Positions 1 through 9,305 of a DNA stretch of 42,414 nucleotides are shown here, piece after piece. The notes beneath the pieces were generated by a model, which worked only from the letters and a program-made list of their open reading frames with translations, searched no databases and was not told the DNA's origin. A program made the position numbers and the translations under genes. How positions within the stretch are numbered: position 1 is the first letter of the stretch; every line of letters starts with the position of its first letter. Source of the DNA: Sphingopyxis sp. (GTDB taxonomy: Bacteria; Pseudomonadota; Alphaproteobacteria; Sphingomonadales; Sphingomonadaceae); NCBI GenBank assembly GCA_017745175.1, contig JAGHZY010000035.1, positions 1-42,414 of the forward strand. Reading direction: 5' to 3'.

Positions 1-306
1 GTCCTGCGTCATGCGCGCGAGCGCGTCGTAGATCGCGCTGTCGCCATGCGGGTGATAATTACCCATCACGTCGCCGACGATCTTCGCCGATTTCTTGTAC
101 GGACGGCCCGGAACGAAGCCGCCCTCCTGCGCCGCATAGAGAATGCGGCGGTGCACCGGCTTCAGGCCGTCGCGCACATCGGGGAGCGCACGGCTGACGA
201 TCACGCTCATCGCGTAATCGAGGTAGGACGTCTTCATTTCGTCGACGATATTGATCGGCGAAACGCCGTCGTCGGACGGCTGCGCAGGCGTATTTTCTTC
301 GGTCAA
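1..306 (-). CDS. gyrA: DNA gyrase subunit A, N-terminal fragment (gene runs off the left edge)
   Basis: The 102 N-terminal residues of GyrA, the breakage-reunion subunit of DNA gyrase, which introduces negative supercoils with GyrB. The conserved start of the family is visible: INIVDEMK, then [20 protein letters not shown] (residues 27-46), [10 protein letters not shown], and [13 protein letters not shown]. The last is the quinolone-resistance-determining region and carries Ser and Asp at the positions matching E. coli S83 and D87, so the common resistance substitutions are absent there. The catalytic Tyr lies outside the window. I chose the TTG at 306-304 as start: it gives MTEENTPA, a normal N-terminus for the family, and an AAAGG sits seven bases upstream. 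No in-frame ATG is close. It is divergent from the gene at 456, with about 150 bases between them for promoters. Confidence 0.96.
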   Translation of the reverse strand, partial: MTEENTPAQPSDDGVSPINIVDEMKTSYLDYAMSVIVSRALPDVRDGLKPVHRRILYAAQEGGFVPGRPYKKSAKIVGDVMGNYHPHGDSAIYDALARMTQD

Positions 307-455
307 GACCCGGCCTTTTTCTGTGCTTTCGGGAGATGAATCCGGCCTAGCCGACGGGGGCGGAAAAGGCCAGCGATTCGGTCCTTTTCGCGGCATTTTT
401 TTGTGCGCGGAAAAGGCACGGAAAGCGTCGGAAAACAGGGTGAAGGCGTGACGTC

Positions 456-1757
456 ATGTCGAGCCTTTTCGGGGGCTTGCCAATCGCCGCTCCGGCCCTA
501 AAGCTGCGCGTCGATGACCGCTGCAAAAACCCGACGCCCCCGATGGCGCTGATTGCGCTGGTCGGTGCAAGCGAGACGCTGCCCGACGGGTCGCTGCGCG
601 CGCTCGTTACCGTCGCGGGCGAGACGCTGATCGAGCGGCAGGCGGTGCGGCTGGCCGATGCCGGCGTTACCCATATTGCCGTGGCCGTTGCGGCGGTCCC
701 CGCCGAACTGCTGGCGACATGCGATCGCATCCGCCGCCGCGGCATGAAGGTTACGCCGGTCCGCGCCGCTGCCGACCTGATCCCGCTGGTCGAGCCCGAC
801 GACCGCATCATCCTTGTCGCCGACGGTCTTCGCGCGGGGGGGATGCATTATGCCGCGATCGCCAAACCCGGGTCGCCCGCGATCCTCGTCACCGGCGACA
901 CGGTATTGACGCAGGGATTCGAACGGATCGACGCGACGCGGCGCTGGGGCGGGCTCGCCTCCATCTCGCAGCCCATGGTCGCCGAGCTTGCCGCGATGCC
1001 GGGCGAATGGGACATGATGCTCACGCTGCTGCGCCTCGCGGTCCAGTCGGGGGCGCGGCGCCTTTACTGCGAACCGGCGCTGTTCGAGCAGGGCGAGATT
1101 GCGATCGTCGCCGATCGCCCGACCGCCGCGCTGATCGAGCAATCGAGCCTGCAGCAGGTCGAATATGGCGGCATGGGGCTCGGCCGCTCGGCGATCATGA
1201 TGCCGCTGATCCGGCTGGCGGGGCCGTTGCTGGTCAAATCGCCCGATACGGCGCGCTATCTGCCCTATGTCACCGCATCGCTCTGGCTCGGCGTCGCAGC
1301 GCTCGCCGCGAGCGGGCTTGCCGCGGCGGGTGCGCTGGTCGCCATCCTCGGCGGACTGGGGCTTGCCGCCATGCGATTCCTGTCGGCATTTCGCGCCGAA
1401 AGCGCGGCACAGGACCGGATCCGCGACGTGATCCGGACCTTTGCGTGGGTATTGCTTGCGGTTTTCCCGTGGCTGCTGTCGCTTGCCGGTCCGGACCACA
1501 GGATGCCGCTGTTTTCGGAAGCGGCGCTGGCGCCATGCCTTGCCGCGACGATCCTGCTCGCGCGCGCGCTGTACGAGGATTCGGGGGAGCGGCGGCGTTT
1601 TCACTGGCTGTTGCCCGATGCCGACGAGGCGTGGATCCTGCTGGCGCCCGCGCTGATCTTCGGCTTCGCCCCCCTGATGTTTGCAATCCTGCCGCTGCTC
1701 GCCCTGCTCCAGATATTGCTCTGGCTGCGGCTCGCACGGCGTCCCGAGGCGCGGTAG
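456..1757 (+). CDS. Membrane protein with nucleotidyltransferase-like N-terminus
   Basis: I do not recognise a named family. Residues about 31-230 read like a GT-A or MobA-type nucleotidyltransferase fold: a first beta strand (ALIALVGASE), then VTVAGETLIERQAVRLADAGV, which resembles the 'agkPlierqv..l..aGi' segment of sugar-phosphate and inositol-phosphate nucleotidyltransferases, and later RIILVADGL where an acidic metal site could lie. The usual GxGxRxxP loop is missing. Residues about 250-425 hold five or six hydrophobic helices (near 270-308, 329-345, 355-372, 392-424). This order, cytosolic transferase then membrane domain, recalls fused inositol-phosphate cytidylyltransferase/CDP-alcohol transferases, but the CDP-alcohol motif DGxxAR..G..D..D is not present. 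It may be a degenerate relative. The start at 456 has AAGGCG upstream; ATG 543 (residue 30) is the alternative and begins right at the domain. Confidence 0.8.
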   Translation: MSSLFGGLPIAAPALKLRVDDRCKNPTPPMALIALVGASETLPDGSLRALVTVAGETLIERQAVRLADAGVTHIAVAVAAVPAELLATCDRIRRRGMKVTPVRAAADLIPLVEPDDRIILVADGLRAGGMHYAAIAKPGSPAILVTGDTVLTQGFERIDATRRWGGLASISQPMVAELAAMPGEWDMMLTLLRLAVQSGARRLYCEPALFEQGEIAIVADRPTAALIEQSSLQQVEYGGMGLGRSAIMMPLIRLAGPLLVKSPDTARYLPYVTASLWLGVAALAASGLAAAGALVAILGGLGLAAMRFLSAFRAESAAQDRIRDVIRTFAWVLLAVFPWLLSLAGPDHRMPLFSEAALAPCLAATILLARALYEDSGERRRFHWLLPDADEAWILLAPALIFGFAPLMFAILPLLALLQILLWLRLARRPEAR

Positions 1758-1817
1758 CCTCTTCTCCGGAAAACGCTCCGAAACAAAGCGCTTCAAGGTT
1801 TAACGCCTATTAACGAC

Positions 1818-2762
1818 ATGCTGCTATCGCCGACGCGCATGAATGAATCCGCCTTCTCGCACGGCATCGATCCGCCGTCGCCGACGCTGTCGGCGCGCCT
1901 GCGCGAACTTGCGGACTATCTGGCTGCCCCCATGGCGGGTCGCCTGACCGAGGAGCAGCGCGCGCTGTCGCTGGGAATCGCGCGGCGACTGGTGAGCGAC
2001 GTCGCGGTGCGGCTCGATCGCGACATCGACACGGCGCGGCTCTGGGACGAATGGCTGGTCCGCGGTCTGCCGCGTACGTCTCGGCTCGCGGGCATCTGCT
2101 TCGCGCGCGCCGAAGAGCATCGCTGGCGTGAACAGTCGGCGCAGCAGGCCAGCCCCTCGCCGGTGTCACCGGAAGCCGGCACGGCGGTTGCGCAAGAGCC
2201 GGCGGACGAACCCGGCACGTCCGACGCCGAACAGGCCTATCTCGCGCTCCGCATCGCGGACCGGCGGCGGTTCGATGCGTTCGGGAACCCGGCGCTCGCG
2301 ATCGCCGACCTCGATGCCGATATCTTCCGGGGGCTGTTGCTCGATATCGCGGCGTGGCGGCTGGCCGAGGTGAGCAAGGACAAGAAGCGCGCCGCCGCGC
2401 TGGGCGATGCGGTGCGGGCCGCAGCCGAGTTTCAGGCGGACGAAGGCGGTATCTCGCAAGCCGGCGTGGCCTATGCCGAAAATCTGGGGAGCGAGCGACT
2501 GCCCGATGCCGCCGCGACGGCGATCGCAGGACATGACTGGCCAACTTTGGTCGCGCTCGCCGCAGCCGTACACCGCCGAACCTATGATGACATGGCGCTC
2601 GCGCTGCTGACCGCCGAGACCGTGGCTTTGCCCTCGCTGCTCGCCCCGCTGCGCATCGATCACGCTGCGCTTGCGCCGCTGGAAGCGTCGCTGGCGATGC
2701 TGCCGGCGCGCGCGGCGGGCGAGAGCGATCTTGCCGGCCTGCCTGCCGGGCGCGATCGATGA
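1818..2762 (+). CDS. DUF2336-like helical protein
   Basis: A 314-residue soluble protein without signal peptide or membrane segment. It is rich in Ala, Leu and Arg and predicted helical. The N-terminal third (RLTEEQRALSLGIARRLV, then a segment containing DTARLWDEWLVRG) and the middle part (AYLALRIADRRRFDAFGNPA followed by IADLDADIFRGLL) resemble DUF2336 proteins of sphingomonads, in which an 'iar.rR.DrFGrp' segment is followed by repeated short helices. Assignment is by eye and tentative. The stop codon overlaps the start of the next gene (ATGA at 2759-2762), so the two are almost certainly co-translated and their products may work together. Function is unknown. The start at 1818 is the first ATG; ATG 1839 is an alternative, and neither has a clear ribosome binding site. 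Confidence 0.82.
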   Translation: MLLSPTRMNESAFSHGIDPPSPTLSARLRELADYLAAPMAGRLTEEQRALSLGIARRLVSDVAVRLDRDIDTARLWDEWLVRGLPRTSRLAGICFARAEEHRWREQSAQQASPSPVSPEAGTAVAQEPADEPGTSDAEQAYLALRIADRRRFDAFGNPALAIADLDADIFRGLLLDIAAWRLAEVSKDKKRAAALGDAVRAAAEFQADEGGISQAGVAYAENLGSERLPDAAATAIAGHDWPTLVALAAAVHRRTYDDMALALLTAETVALPSLLAPLRIDHAALAPLEASLAMLPARAAGESDLAGLPAGRDR

Positions 2763-4129
2763 ACGAACGCATCATCCGCGGACGGATCGACCGGGCCGGC
2801 GCGCTGGTGAGCGCCGACGCGCCGTTGCTGCGATTGCAGCAGCGTGCGGGCTCGGGGCTCGACAAGCCGCTGGCGCTGCCGCACCTGGCGCGTCTCGTCA
2901 CACTGGCGCTCCGGCTGCACCGCGATATCAGCCGGCCGCTCTACGCGGCCGACGATCATAGCGACATTCATGCGCTGGTCCGCATCACGCCCGATGACGA
3001 GGGTGCGAGCCTCGAAATCACCGACTGGCGGACGCGCCCGATCGCGCTGCCGCAGATGCCGCCGGTCGCCGAGGACGCGGCGGTGCCGCGAAGCTGGACA
3101 TGGGAATGCGATCAGCAGCTCCGCATGATCGCGTTGCGCGGCGCGCCCGACGCTCCGGCCCTCCCAGCCGGCTGGGAAGGACGCTCGCTTTCGGAACTGT
3201 TCGAACTGCAACCCGACGAGGAAGGACGTTTCGCGGTATTGCGCGCGCTGGCGCGTCAGTCGCGCTTCGAAGGCCAGCGCGTCCGGACCTCGGTCACCGC
3301 GATGACGCTGTCGGGCGAGGCGCTGTTCGATGCGACCGGGCGCTTTACGGGTTTCCGCGGGCTGGCCGTGGTCGCCGAGGCGCAGGAGCCCGCCGAATCC
3401 AAGGGCGGCGGCGCGCTCGTCGACCCCGCGTTCGGCTCGCTGCCGCTGTCCGATCCGCAGTTCGGCCGCCGCATCGATGGCGCGCTGCGCGGACCGCTCA
3501 GCCGCATCATCGCGACCGCCGAGACGATTTCGGGGCAGTTCGACGGGCCGATCCGCGCCGACTATGCCCGCTATGCTGGCGATATAGCGCATGCCGGCCG
3601 CCATCTGCTCGGCCTTGTCGACGATCTTGCCGACCTGCAGAATATCGAGCGCCCGGGGTTCAAGGCGGCGGCCGACGAGATTGACCTTGGTGACCTCGCG
3701 CGCCGCGCGGTCGGTCTGCTCGGCATGAAGGCGGAGGAAAAGGGCATTCGTATCGATGCGCCGCGGACCGACGACCGCGCGCCCGCCACCGGCGAATTCC
3801 GCCGCGTGCTGCAGGTACTGCTCAACCTGCTCGGCAATGCCATCCGCTATTCGCCCGAACATTCGCAGATATGGATCCGCGTCGATCGCGACGGCGACCG
3901 CGCGACGGTGACGGTCGCCGACCAGGGACAGGGGATCGACGCCGCACAGCAGGCGGTGGTCTTCGAGAAATTCGAGCGGCTCGGCCGCACCGACAGCGGC
4001 GGTTCGGGCCTCGGCCTCTATATCGCGCGGCGTCTGGCGCGCGCGATGGACGGCGACCTGACCGTCGACAGCGCGCCGGGGCAGGGGGCAAGGTTCACGC
4101 TGAGTTTGCCGGCTCGGGACGCGGAGTAG
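2759..4129 (+). CDS. Histidine-kinase-like protein lacking the H-box histidine
   Basis: A cytosolic 456-residue protein with sensor kinase architecture: a possible PAS-like region (about 115-205), a HisKA-like dimerisation helix pair (231-297) and a HATPase_c domain (about 340-452). The ATP-binding boxes look intact: N box NLLGNAIRYSP (N360), G1 box ADQGQGID (387-394), F box FEKF (402-405) and G2 box GSGLGL (415-420). The H-box, normally sHELRtPL, reads DGALRGPL (240-247), so the phosphoacceptor His is Gly241 and the following Glu is Ala242. The flanking residues align well, including the YAGDI..AGRHLL..VDDL..L second helix. It therefore probably cannot autophosphorylate at the normal site. 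It could act as a pseudokinase, an allosteric partner of another kinase, or a phosphatase. It overlaps the DUF2336-like gene by 4 bases; no response regulator gene lies nearby. Confidence 0.93.
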   Translation: MNERIIRGRIDRAGALVSADAPLLRLQQRAGSGLDKPLALPHLARLVTLALRLHRDISRPLYAADDHSDIHALVRITPDDEGASLEITDWRTRPIALPQMPPVAEDAAVPRSWTWECDQQLRMIALRGAPDAPALPAGWEGRSLSELFELQPDEEGRFAVLRALARQSRFEGQRVRTSVTAMTLSGEALFDATGRFTGFRGLAVVAEAQEPAESKGGGALVDPAFGSLPLSDPQFGRRIDGALRGPLSRIIATAETISGQFDGPIRADYARYAGDIAHAGRHLLGLVDDLADLQNIERPGFKAAADEIDLGDLARRAVGLLGMKAEEKGIRIDAPRTDDRAPATGEFRRVLQVLLNLLGNAIRYSPEHSQIWIRVDRDGDRATVTVADQGQGIDAAQQAVVFEKFERLGRTDSGGSGLGLYIARRLARAMDGDLTVDSAPGQGARFTLSLPARDAE

Positions 4130-4140
4130 ATTTCCGGACA

Positions 4141-4217
4141 ATCGTCACCCCGGACTTGATCCGGGATCCACCGCCGCGTTGAAGTCATGGACCCCGGATC
4201 AAGTCCGGGGTGACGAT
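4141..4217. repeat. Palindromic intergenic repeat, family 1
   Basis: An inverted repeat with two arms of 30 bases (4141-4170 and 4188-4217), one mismatch, and a 17-base spacer. The core is CCCCGGATCAAGTCCGGGG. A related, less perfect copy is at 34040-34112. It lies between the convergent 3' ends of the kinase-like gene and gltA. There is no T-run on either side, so it looks more like a REP-type element than a plain terminator, though it may also end transcription. Confidence 0.85.
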
Positions 4218-4252
4218 GACAGGGAATATCCGGCTGAAAGCGGCCTATCTGG

Positions 4253-4287
4253 CCCAAAGAAAAAGGGGCCGCGGAACGGCCCCTTTT
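4253..4287 (-). terminator. Rho-independent terminator of gltA
   Basis: On the minus strand a perfect 10-base-pair stem (4278-4287 with 4261-4270, AAAAGGGGCC type) with a 7-base loop is followed by a T-rich run (TTTTTCTTT) ending near 4256. It sits about 20 bases downstream of the gltA stop. Confidence 0.9.
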
Positions 4288-4309
4288 CCTGTTTTCAGGT
4301 ACCGGAGGC

Positions 4310-5593
4310 TCAGCGCTTGTCGACCGGAACGAACGGACGATGCGTCGGGCCGGTGTAGAGCTGGCGCGGACGGCCGATCTTCTGCGCGGGGTCCGAGATC
4401 ATCTCGTTCCACTGTGCGACCCAGCCTACGGTGCGCGCGAGTGCGAAAAGCGCGGTGAACATCGTCGTCGGGAAACCGATCGCCGACAGGATCACGCCCG
4501 AATAGAAATCGACGTTCGGGAACAGCTTCTTTTCGACGAAGTAGCTGTCGTTGAGCGCCATTTCCTCGAGCTGGAGCGCGACTTCGAACACGGGGTCGTT
4601 GACCTTCAGCGCGTCGAAAACCTCGCGCACGGTCTTCTGCATCACCGTCGCGCGCGGGTCGTAATTCTTGTAGACGCGGTGGCCGAAGCCCATCAGGCGG
4701 AACGGATCGTCCTTGTCCTTCGCGCGCGCGATATATTCGGGGATGCGCTCGGGACGGCCGATTTCACGCAGCATGTTGAGCGCGGCTTCGTTCGCGCCGC
4801 CATGCGCGGGGCCCCAGAGGCAGGCGATGCCCGCGGCGATGCACGCGAAGGGGTTCGCGCCCGACGAACCCGCGAGGCGGACGGTCGAGGTCGACGCGTT
4901 CTGCTCGTGATCGGCGTGAAGGATGAAGATGCGGTCGAGCGCGCGCTCGACGGCGGGAACGACCTCATATTCCTCGGCGGGAACGCCGAAGGTCATGCGC
5001 AGGAAATTGCCGGTGTAGCTGAGGTCGTTGCGCGGATAAACGAACGGCTGACCGATCGAATATTTATACGCCATCGCCGCGATCGTCGGCATTTTCGCGA
5101 TCAGGCGGTGGCTGGCGATCATGCGCTGGTGCGGATCGTGGATCTCGGTCGAGTCGTGGTAGAAGGCCGACAGGGCGCCGACGACGCCGCACATGACGGC
5201 CATCGGGTGCGCGTCGCGGCGGAAACCGCGATAGAAGGTCGCGAGCTGCTCGTGCAGCATCGTGTGGCGCGTGATCGTATTGTCGAAATCGGCGAGTTCC
5301 TGCGCGTTCGGCAGTTCGCCGTTCAGCAGCAGGTAGCAGGTTTCCATGAAGCTCGAATGTTCGGCGAGGTCGCCGATCGCATAGCCGCGGTGGAGCAGCA
5401 CGCCTTCGTCGCCGTCGATATAGGTGATCTGCGATTCGCAGCTCGCGGTCGAGGTGAAGCCCGGATCGTAGGTGAAGGCGCCGGTCTGGGCGTAGAATTT
5501 GCGGATATCAACGACATCGGGGCCGACGGTGCCCGACAGGACAGGGCTGTCGACGGTCTTGTCGCCCAGCGTGATTTTTGCGGTGTCGGTCAT
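4310..5593 (-). CDS. gltA: Citrate synthase
   Basis: Type II (hexameric) citrate synthase, 427 residues, which condenses acetyl-CoA with oxaloacetate as the entry step of the TCA cycle in the cytosol. The length equals that of E. coli GltA. Family signatures are all present: [21 protein letters not shown] with the first catalytic His (about residue 264), [14 protein letters not shown] with the second (about 305), and VDFYSGV with the catalytic Asp (about 362). The start ATG has AGGGA upstream (ACAGGGAAAAAACAT before the ATG). The gene lies 39 bases downstream of gltX on the same strand, so the two probably share a transcript, and it ends at a clear terminator. Confidence 0.98.
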   Translation of the reverse strand: MTDTAKITLGDKTVDSPVLSGTVGPDVVDIRKFYAQTGAFTYDPGFTSTASCESQITYIDGDEGVLLHRGYAIGDLAEHSSFMETCYLLLNGELPNAQELADFDNTITRHTMLHEQLATFYRGFRRDAHPMAVMCGVVGALSAFYHDSTEIHDPHQRMIASHRLIAKMPTIAAMAYKYSIGQPFVYPRNDLSYTGNFLRMTFGVPAEEYEVVPAVERALDRIFILHADHEQNASTSTVRLAGSSGANPFACIAAGIACLWGPAHGGANEAALNMLREIGRPERIPEYIARAKDKDDPFRLMGFGHRVYKNYDPRATVMQKTVREVFDALKVNDPVFEVALQLEEMALNDSYFVEKKLFPNVDFYSGVILSAIGFPTTMFTALFALARTVGWVAQWNEMISDPAQKIGRPRQLYTGPTHRPFVPVDKR

Positions 5594-5632
5594 ATGTTTT
5601 TTCCCTGTACTGACGGCGGGGAGAGAGAGTGG

Positions 5633-7087
5633 CTACGCCCCTGCCGGATAATGTTGCGCTGCGTCAAGTCGCGCCAGACTCACATCGCGTCCGAGCAACA
5701 GCAGCACGTCGAAAATTCCCGGGGAAACGGTCCGGCCGGTTAATGCAGCGCGTAGCGGCCCGGCCAATTTTCCGAGCCCCAGTCCGGCGGCTTCGGCTTC
5801 GGCGCGCACGGCGGCGTCCAGCTCTTCTGTCGTCCAGTCATTCAGCCCGCGAAGTCGCTCCGTCACGGCAGCGAGCAGGCCTTCGGGCGCGGCCTTTAGC
5901 ACCTCGACAGCCTTTTCGTCCACCGGCAACGGATCGGCCTGGAACAGGAAAACGGCCCCGTCGGCGATTTCGTCGAGCGTCTTCGCGCGCGGCTTCAGCG
6001 ATTCCATCGCGCGGACCAGCAGCTCGCGGTCGGCGCCGCCCGCCGCGCGGCCGACAAGCTTTTCGACGCGCGGGGCGACGAGGTCGGCAAGGCGGGCGTC
6101 GTCGGCTTCGCGCAGATAATGGCCGTTCAGATTCTCGAGCTTCTTGAAGTCGAAGCGCGAGGGCGAGCGGCCGACATGGTCGAGGTCGAACCATTCGGTC
6201 GCCTGTTCGCGGCTGATGATCTCGTCGTCGCCATGGCCCCAGCCGAGGCGGAGGAGATAATTGTTCACCGCTTCGGGCAGATAGCCCATCTCGTCGCGAT
6301 AGGCGTCGACCCCGAGCGCGCCGTGGCGCTTCGACAGCTTGGCGCCGTCGGCGCCGTGGATCAGCGGAACATGCGCATAGACGGGTTCGCGCCAGCCCAT
6401 CGAACGGATCAGCGCGAGCTGGCGGAAGGCGTTGTTGAGATGGTCGTCGCCGCGGATGACGTGGGTGACGCCCATGTCGTTGTCGTCGACGACGACGCTC
6501 AGCATATAGGTTGGCGTGCCGTCGCTGCGCAGCAGGACGAAGTCGTCGAGTTCGGCGTTCTGGACGGTGACTTCGCCCTGCACCTTGTCGGCGATGGTCA
6601 CCGCGCCCTCTTGCGGCGCGCGCAGGCGGATGACGTGCGGGACCGACGGGTCGCCGTCGTCGCGATCGCGCCACGGGCTGCGGACGCGGAAGGGCAGGCG
6701 CTTTTCCTGCGCTTCGGCGCGCATCGCCGCAAGTTCGTCCTGCGTCAGGTAGCAGCGATAGGCCTCGCCCTTCGCGAGCAGTTCGTGCGCGACCTCGGCA
6801 TGGCGCGGCGCCCGCGCGAACTGGTATACCGTCTCCCCGTCCCAATCGAGATCCAGCCACTGCATGCCGTCGAGAATCGCGTCGATCGCGGCATCGGTCG
6901 AGCGCGCGCGGTCGGTGTCCTCGATGCGGAGCAGGAACTTGCCGCCGTGATGGCGCGCGAACAGCCAGTTGAACAGCGCGGTGCGCGCGCCGCCGATGTG
7001 GAGATAGCCGGTCGGCGAGGGGGCGAAGCGCGTGACGACGTCGCTGCCGGTCGCTTCTGCCACTTTGGTTGGGTTTTCGGTTGCCAC
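5633..7087 (-). CDS. gltX: Glutamate--tRNA ligase
   Basis: Class I aminoacyl-tRNA synthetase that charges tRNA-Glu, and perhaps tRNA-Gln in organisms using the transamidation route. The HIGH-type motif appears as [12 protein letters not shown] about 22-33 residues in, and the KMSKS-type motif as KLSKRHG about 250 residues in; an anticodon-binding domain forms the C-terminal third. I prefer the GTG at 7087 ([14 protein letters not shown]...) because AAAGAGG lies five bases upstream. A GTG at 7102 would add MKEAV but has a poorer ribosome site. The gene precedes gltA and is divergent from comEC, with under 60 bases between them. Confidence 0.97.
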   Translation of the reverse strand: MATENPTKVAEATGSDVVTRFAPSPTGYLHIGGARTALFNWLFARHHGGKFLLRIEDTDRARSTDAAIDAILDGMQWLDLDWDGETVYQFARAPRHAEVAHELLAKGEAYRCYLTQDELAAMRAEAQEKRLPFRVRSPWRDRDDGDPSVPHVIRLRAPQEGAVTIADKVQGEVTVQNAELDDFVLLRSDGTPTYMLSVVVDDNDMGVTHVIRGDDHLNNAFRQLALIRSMGWREPVYAHVPLIHGADGAKLSKRHGALGVDAYRDEMGYLPEAVNNYLLRLGWGHGDDEIISREQATEWFDLDHVGRSPSRFDFKKLENLNGHYLREADDARLADLVAPRVEKLVGRAAGGADRELLVRAMESLKPRAKTLDEIADGAVFLFQADPLPVDEKAVEVLKAAPEGLLAAVTERLRGLNDWTTEELDAAVRAEAEAAGLGLGKLAGPLRAALTGRTVSPGIFDVLLLLGRDVSLARLDAAQHYPAGA

Positions 7088-7145
7088 TACGGCCTCTTTC
7101 ACTCAATTTGCCGCCGTCCCGGCGGGGATCGGGGGAGCCCCTAGC

Positions 7146-9305
7146 ATGGCGACAAGGCTGCTTCAAACGCCCATTGCTGCTCGCTGGGCAACTATCCGGC
7201 ACCGGACCGGCAATGCGCTGGAGACCCGGCTCGAAGCCGAACGCGAACGGATCGGGCTCTGGCTGCCCGTCGCGCTGGGCGCCGGGATCGCCGCCTGGTT
7301 CGCCTTGCCCGGCGAAGCGCACTGGATCGGGTTTATCCTGTTGCTCGCAGGCGGCGTGTGCGCGGGGCTGCTGGTCGGGTGGAACAGCCGTTCCGGACGG
7401 TTCGTCGTCACGGGATGCGGCGCGATGGCGGCGGGCGTGCTGCTCATCTGGGCGCGCGCCGCCTGGGTCGCGGCGCCGGTGCTCGCGGCGCCGGTGGTGA
7501 CCGGATTTTCCGCGATCGTCGAGCGCGCCGAGCCGCTGCCCGCGAAAGGGCAGATTCGCATTCTCGCCCTGCCGCAAGGCCGTGGCGACCTGCCGCCGCG
7601 GGTGCGGCTGACGCTGCGCAGCGAGCAGGCGGCCGACCTCACCGACGGCGAGACGATCGGTGTCAGGGCACGATTGATGCCGCCGCCGACGGCGAGCCTT
7701 CCCGGGGGATATGATTTCGCGCAGCGCGCGTGGTTCGACCGCATCGGGGCGGTCGGGACGGTGCTCGGCGAGGTGTCCCGGGCGCCGCGGCACGGGGCTG
7801 CGCCGCCGCCGCTGCGCGCGCGGCTCAGCGCGCATATTCACGGGCAGATCGAGGGTTCGCCGGGAGGCATCGCGGCCGCGCTGGTGACGGGCGATCGCGG
7901 CGCGATCAGCGAGGCGGACGAGGAAGCGATGCGGCGCAGCGGATTGGCGCATCTCCTGTCGATCAGCGGGCTGCACGTGACCGCCGTCGTCGGATTTGCG
8001 ATGCTGCTGACGCTGCGCCTGTTCGCGCTGAGCCGGAGGCTGGCGCTCGCCGGTTATGTGCTGCCGCTCGCCGCCGCCGCCGGGGCGCTGGCCGGCGGCG
8101 GCTATACATTGCTTGCAGGGGCCGAGGTGCCGACGCTGCGATCGTTCATCGCCGCCTCGCTTGTCCTCGCCGCGTTCCTGATGGGGCGCGAGGCGCTGAC
8201 GCTGCGCCTCGTCGCGGCGGGTGCGCTCATCGTGCTCGTCTGGCGCCCCGAGTCGCTCGCGGGGCCGAGCTTCCAGTTGAGCTTCGCGGCGGTCACCGCG
8301 ATTATCGCGCTGCACGAAAGCCGCCCGATGCGCGCCTTTCTCGCGCGCCGCGACGAACCGCCGGCATTCCGGCTGGGACTGGGAATTGCGGGGCTGCTGA
8401 TCACCGGGCTGGTCGTCGAGATCGCGCTCGCGCCGATTGCGCTGTTTCATTTTCACAAGGCAGGACTTTACGGCGCGCTCGCCAATGTCGTTGCGATCCC
8501 GCTCACCACCTTCGTCATCATGCCGTTCGAGGCGCTCGCGCTGCTGTTCGACACCATCGGCCTTGGCGCCCCCTTCTGGTGGGTAACCGGACAGGCGCTG
8601 CGGCTTCTGCTCGGGCTGGCGCACGCGGTCGGCGATGCACCCGGTGCCGTGGCAACGCTGCCAAGCTTTCCGCCATGGGGTTTCGCACTCGCGGTCTTTG
8701 GCGGGCTGTGGATATTGCTCTGGCAGACAGGCTGGCGCCGGGCGGGCTTCGTCCCGCTTGCGATCGGCGCGGCAACCTTGCTCCTTCAGCCGCGCCCCGA
8801 CCTGCTCGTCACCGGCGATGGCCGTCATATTGCGGCCGCGCTTCCCGAGGGCGGCTATGCGCTGCTCCGCGACCGGGCGGGCGACTATATCCGCGATACA
8901 ATGGCCGAGGCAGCGGGTGTCGATACACCGCTCGGCGCGCTTGCCGGCCTCGATCATGTCGAGTGCAACCGCGATTTCTGCCGATGGAGTCAGGGGCAGG
9001 GCGCCGCGCGCCGGATCATCCTCGCGTCGCGCGGGCGCGACCGGATCGAGGGCGCCGACATGGCGGCCGCCTGTGCGGCGGCCGACGTCGTGATCAGCGA
9101 CCGCTGGCTACCGCGCGAATGCGCGGGGCGCTGGATGACGATCGATCGCAACAGTCTCGCCCGAACCGGCGGACTGGCGCTCTATCTGGGCGAAACGCCC
9201 GAAGCCGTCGCCGCGCTGAAAGCGGGCGACGCGCATCCGTGGCGACTGCCGCAGCAGCTCAGTGGTAACGACGAAGCAGTCCCGAAAGCCGCCCCTGCAC
9301 GATGA
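7146..9305 (+). CDS. comEC: ComEC/Rec2 family DNA uptake channel protein
   Basis: Inner-membrane protein of natural transformation, thought to pass single-stranded DNA into the cytoplasm. Length is 719 residues. Two N-terminal hydrophobic segments are followed by an OB-like soluble DUF4131 region, then the Competence domain with its signature [19 protein letters not shown] (about residues 265-283) and many membrane helices. The C-terminal soluble part ([12 protein letters not shown] onward) sits where other ComEC proteins carry a metallo-beta-lactamase domain, but I see no HxHxDH motif. I used ATG 7146, preceded by GGGGGAG; an ATG at 7032 would run into gltX. The last 47 bases overlap the convergent lexA gene. 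I see no other competence genes here. Confidence 0.95.
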   Translation: MATRLLQTPIAARWATIRHRTGNALETRLEAERERIGLWLPVALGAGIAAWFALPGEAHWIGFILLLAGGVCAGLLVGWNSRSGRFVVTGCGAMAAGVLLIWARAAWVAAPVLAAPVVTGFSAIVERAEPLPAKGQIRILALPQGRGDLPPRVRLTLRSEQAADLTDGETIGVRARLMPPPTASLPGGYDFAQRAWFDRIGAVGTVLGEVSRAPRHGAAPPPLRARLSAHIHGQIEGSPGGIAAALVTGDRGAISEADEEAMRRSGLAHLLSISGLHVTAVVGFAMLLTLRLFALSRRLALAGYVLPLAAAAGALAGGGYTLLAGAEVPTLRSFIAASLVLAAFLMGREALTLRLVAAGALIVLVWRPESLAGPSFQLSFAAVTAIIALHESRPMRAFLARRDEPPAFRLGLGIAGLLITGLVVEIALAPIALFHFHKAGLYGALANVVAIPLTTFVIMPFEALALLFDTIGLGAPFWWVTGQALRLLLGLAHAVGDAPGAVATLPSFPPWGFALAVFGGLWILLWQTGWRRAGFVPLAIGAATLLLQPRPDLLVTGDGRHIAAALPEGGYALLRDRAGDYIRDTMAEAAGVDTPLGALAGLDHVECNRDFCRWSQGQGAARRIILASRGRDRIEGADMAAACAAADVVISDRWLPRECAGRWMTIDRNSLARTGGLALYLGETPEAVAALKAGDAHPWRLPQQLSGNDEAVPKAAPAR

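Noticed and set aside
4141..4217. CRISPR-like repeat
   Set aside because: It is a single inverted repeat, not a series of direct repeats with spacers.
7032..7145. Longer N-terminus for ComEC
   Set aside because: It overlaps the start of gltX on the other strand and lacks ComEC-like sequence; ATG 7146 has a good ribosome site.
5838..8957. 1039-codon open frame on the minus strand across gltX and comEC
   Set aside because: It is a shadow of two real genes in a GC-rich genome; its product is rich in Arg and Gln with no known motif.
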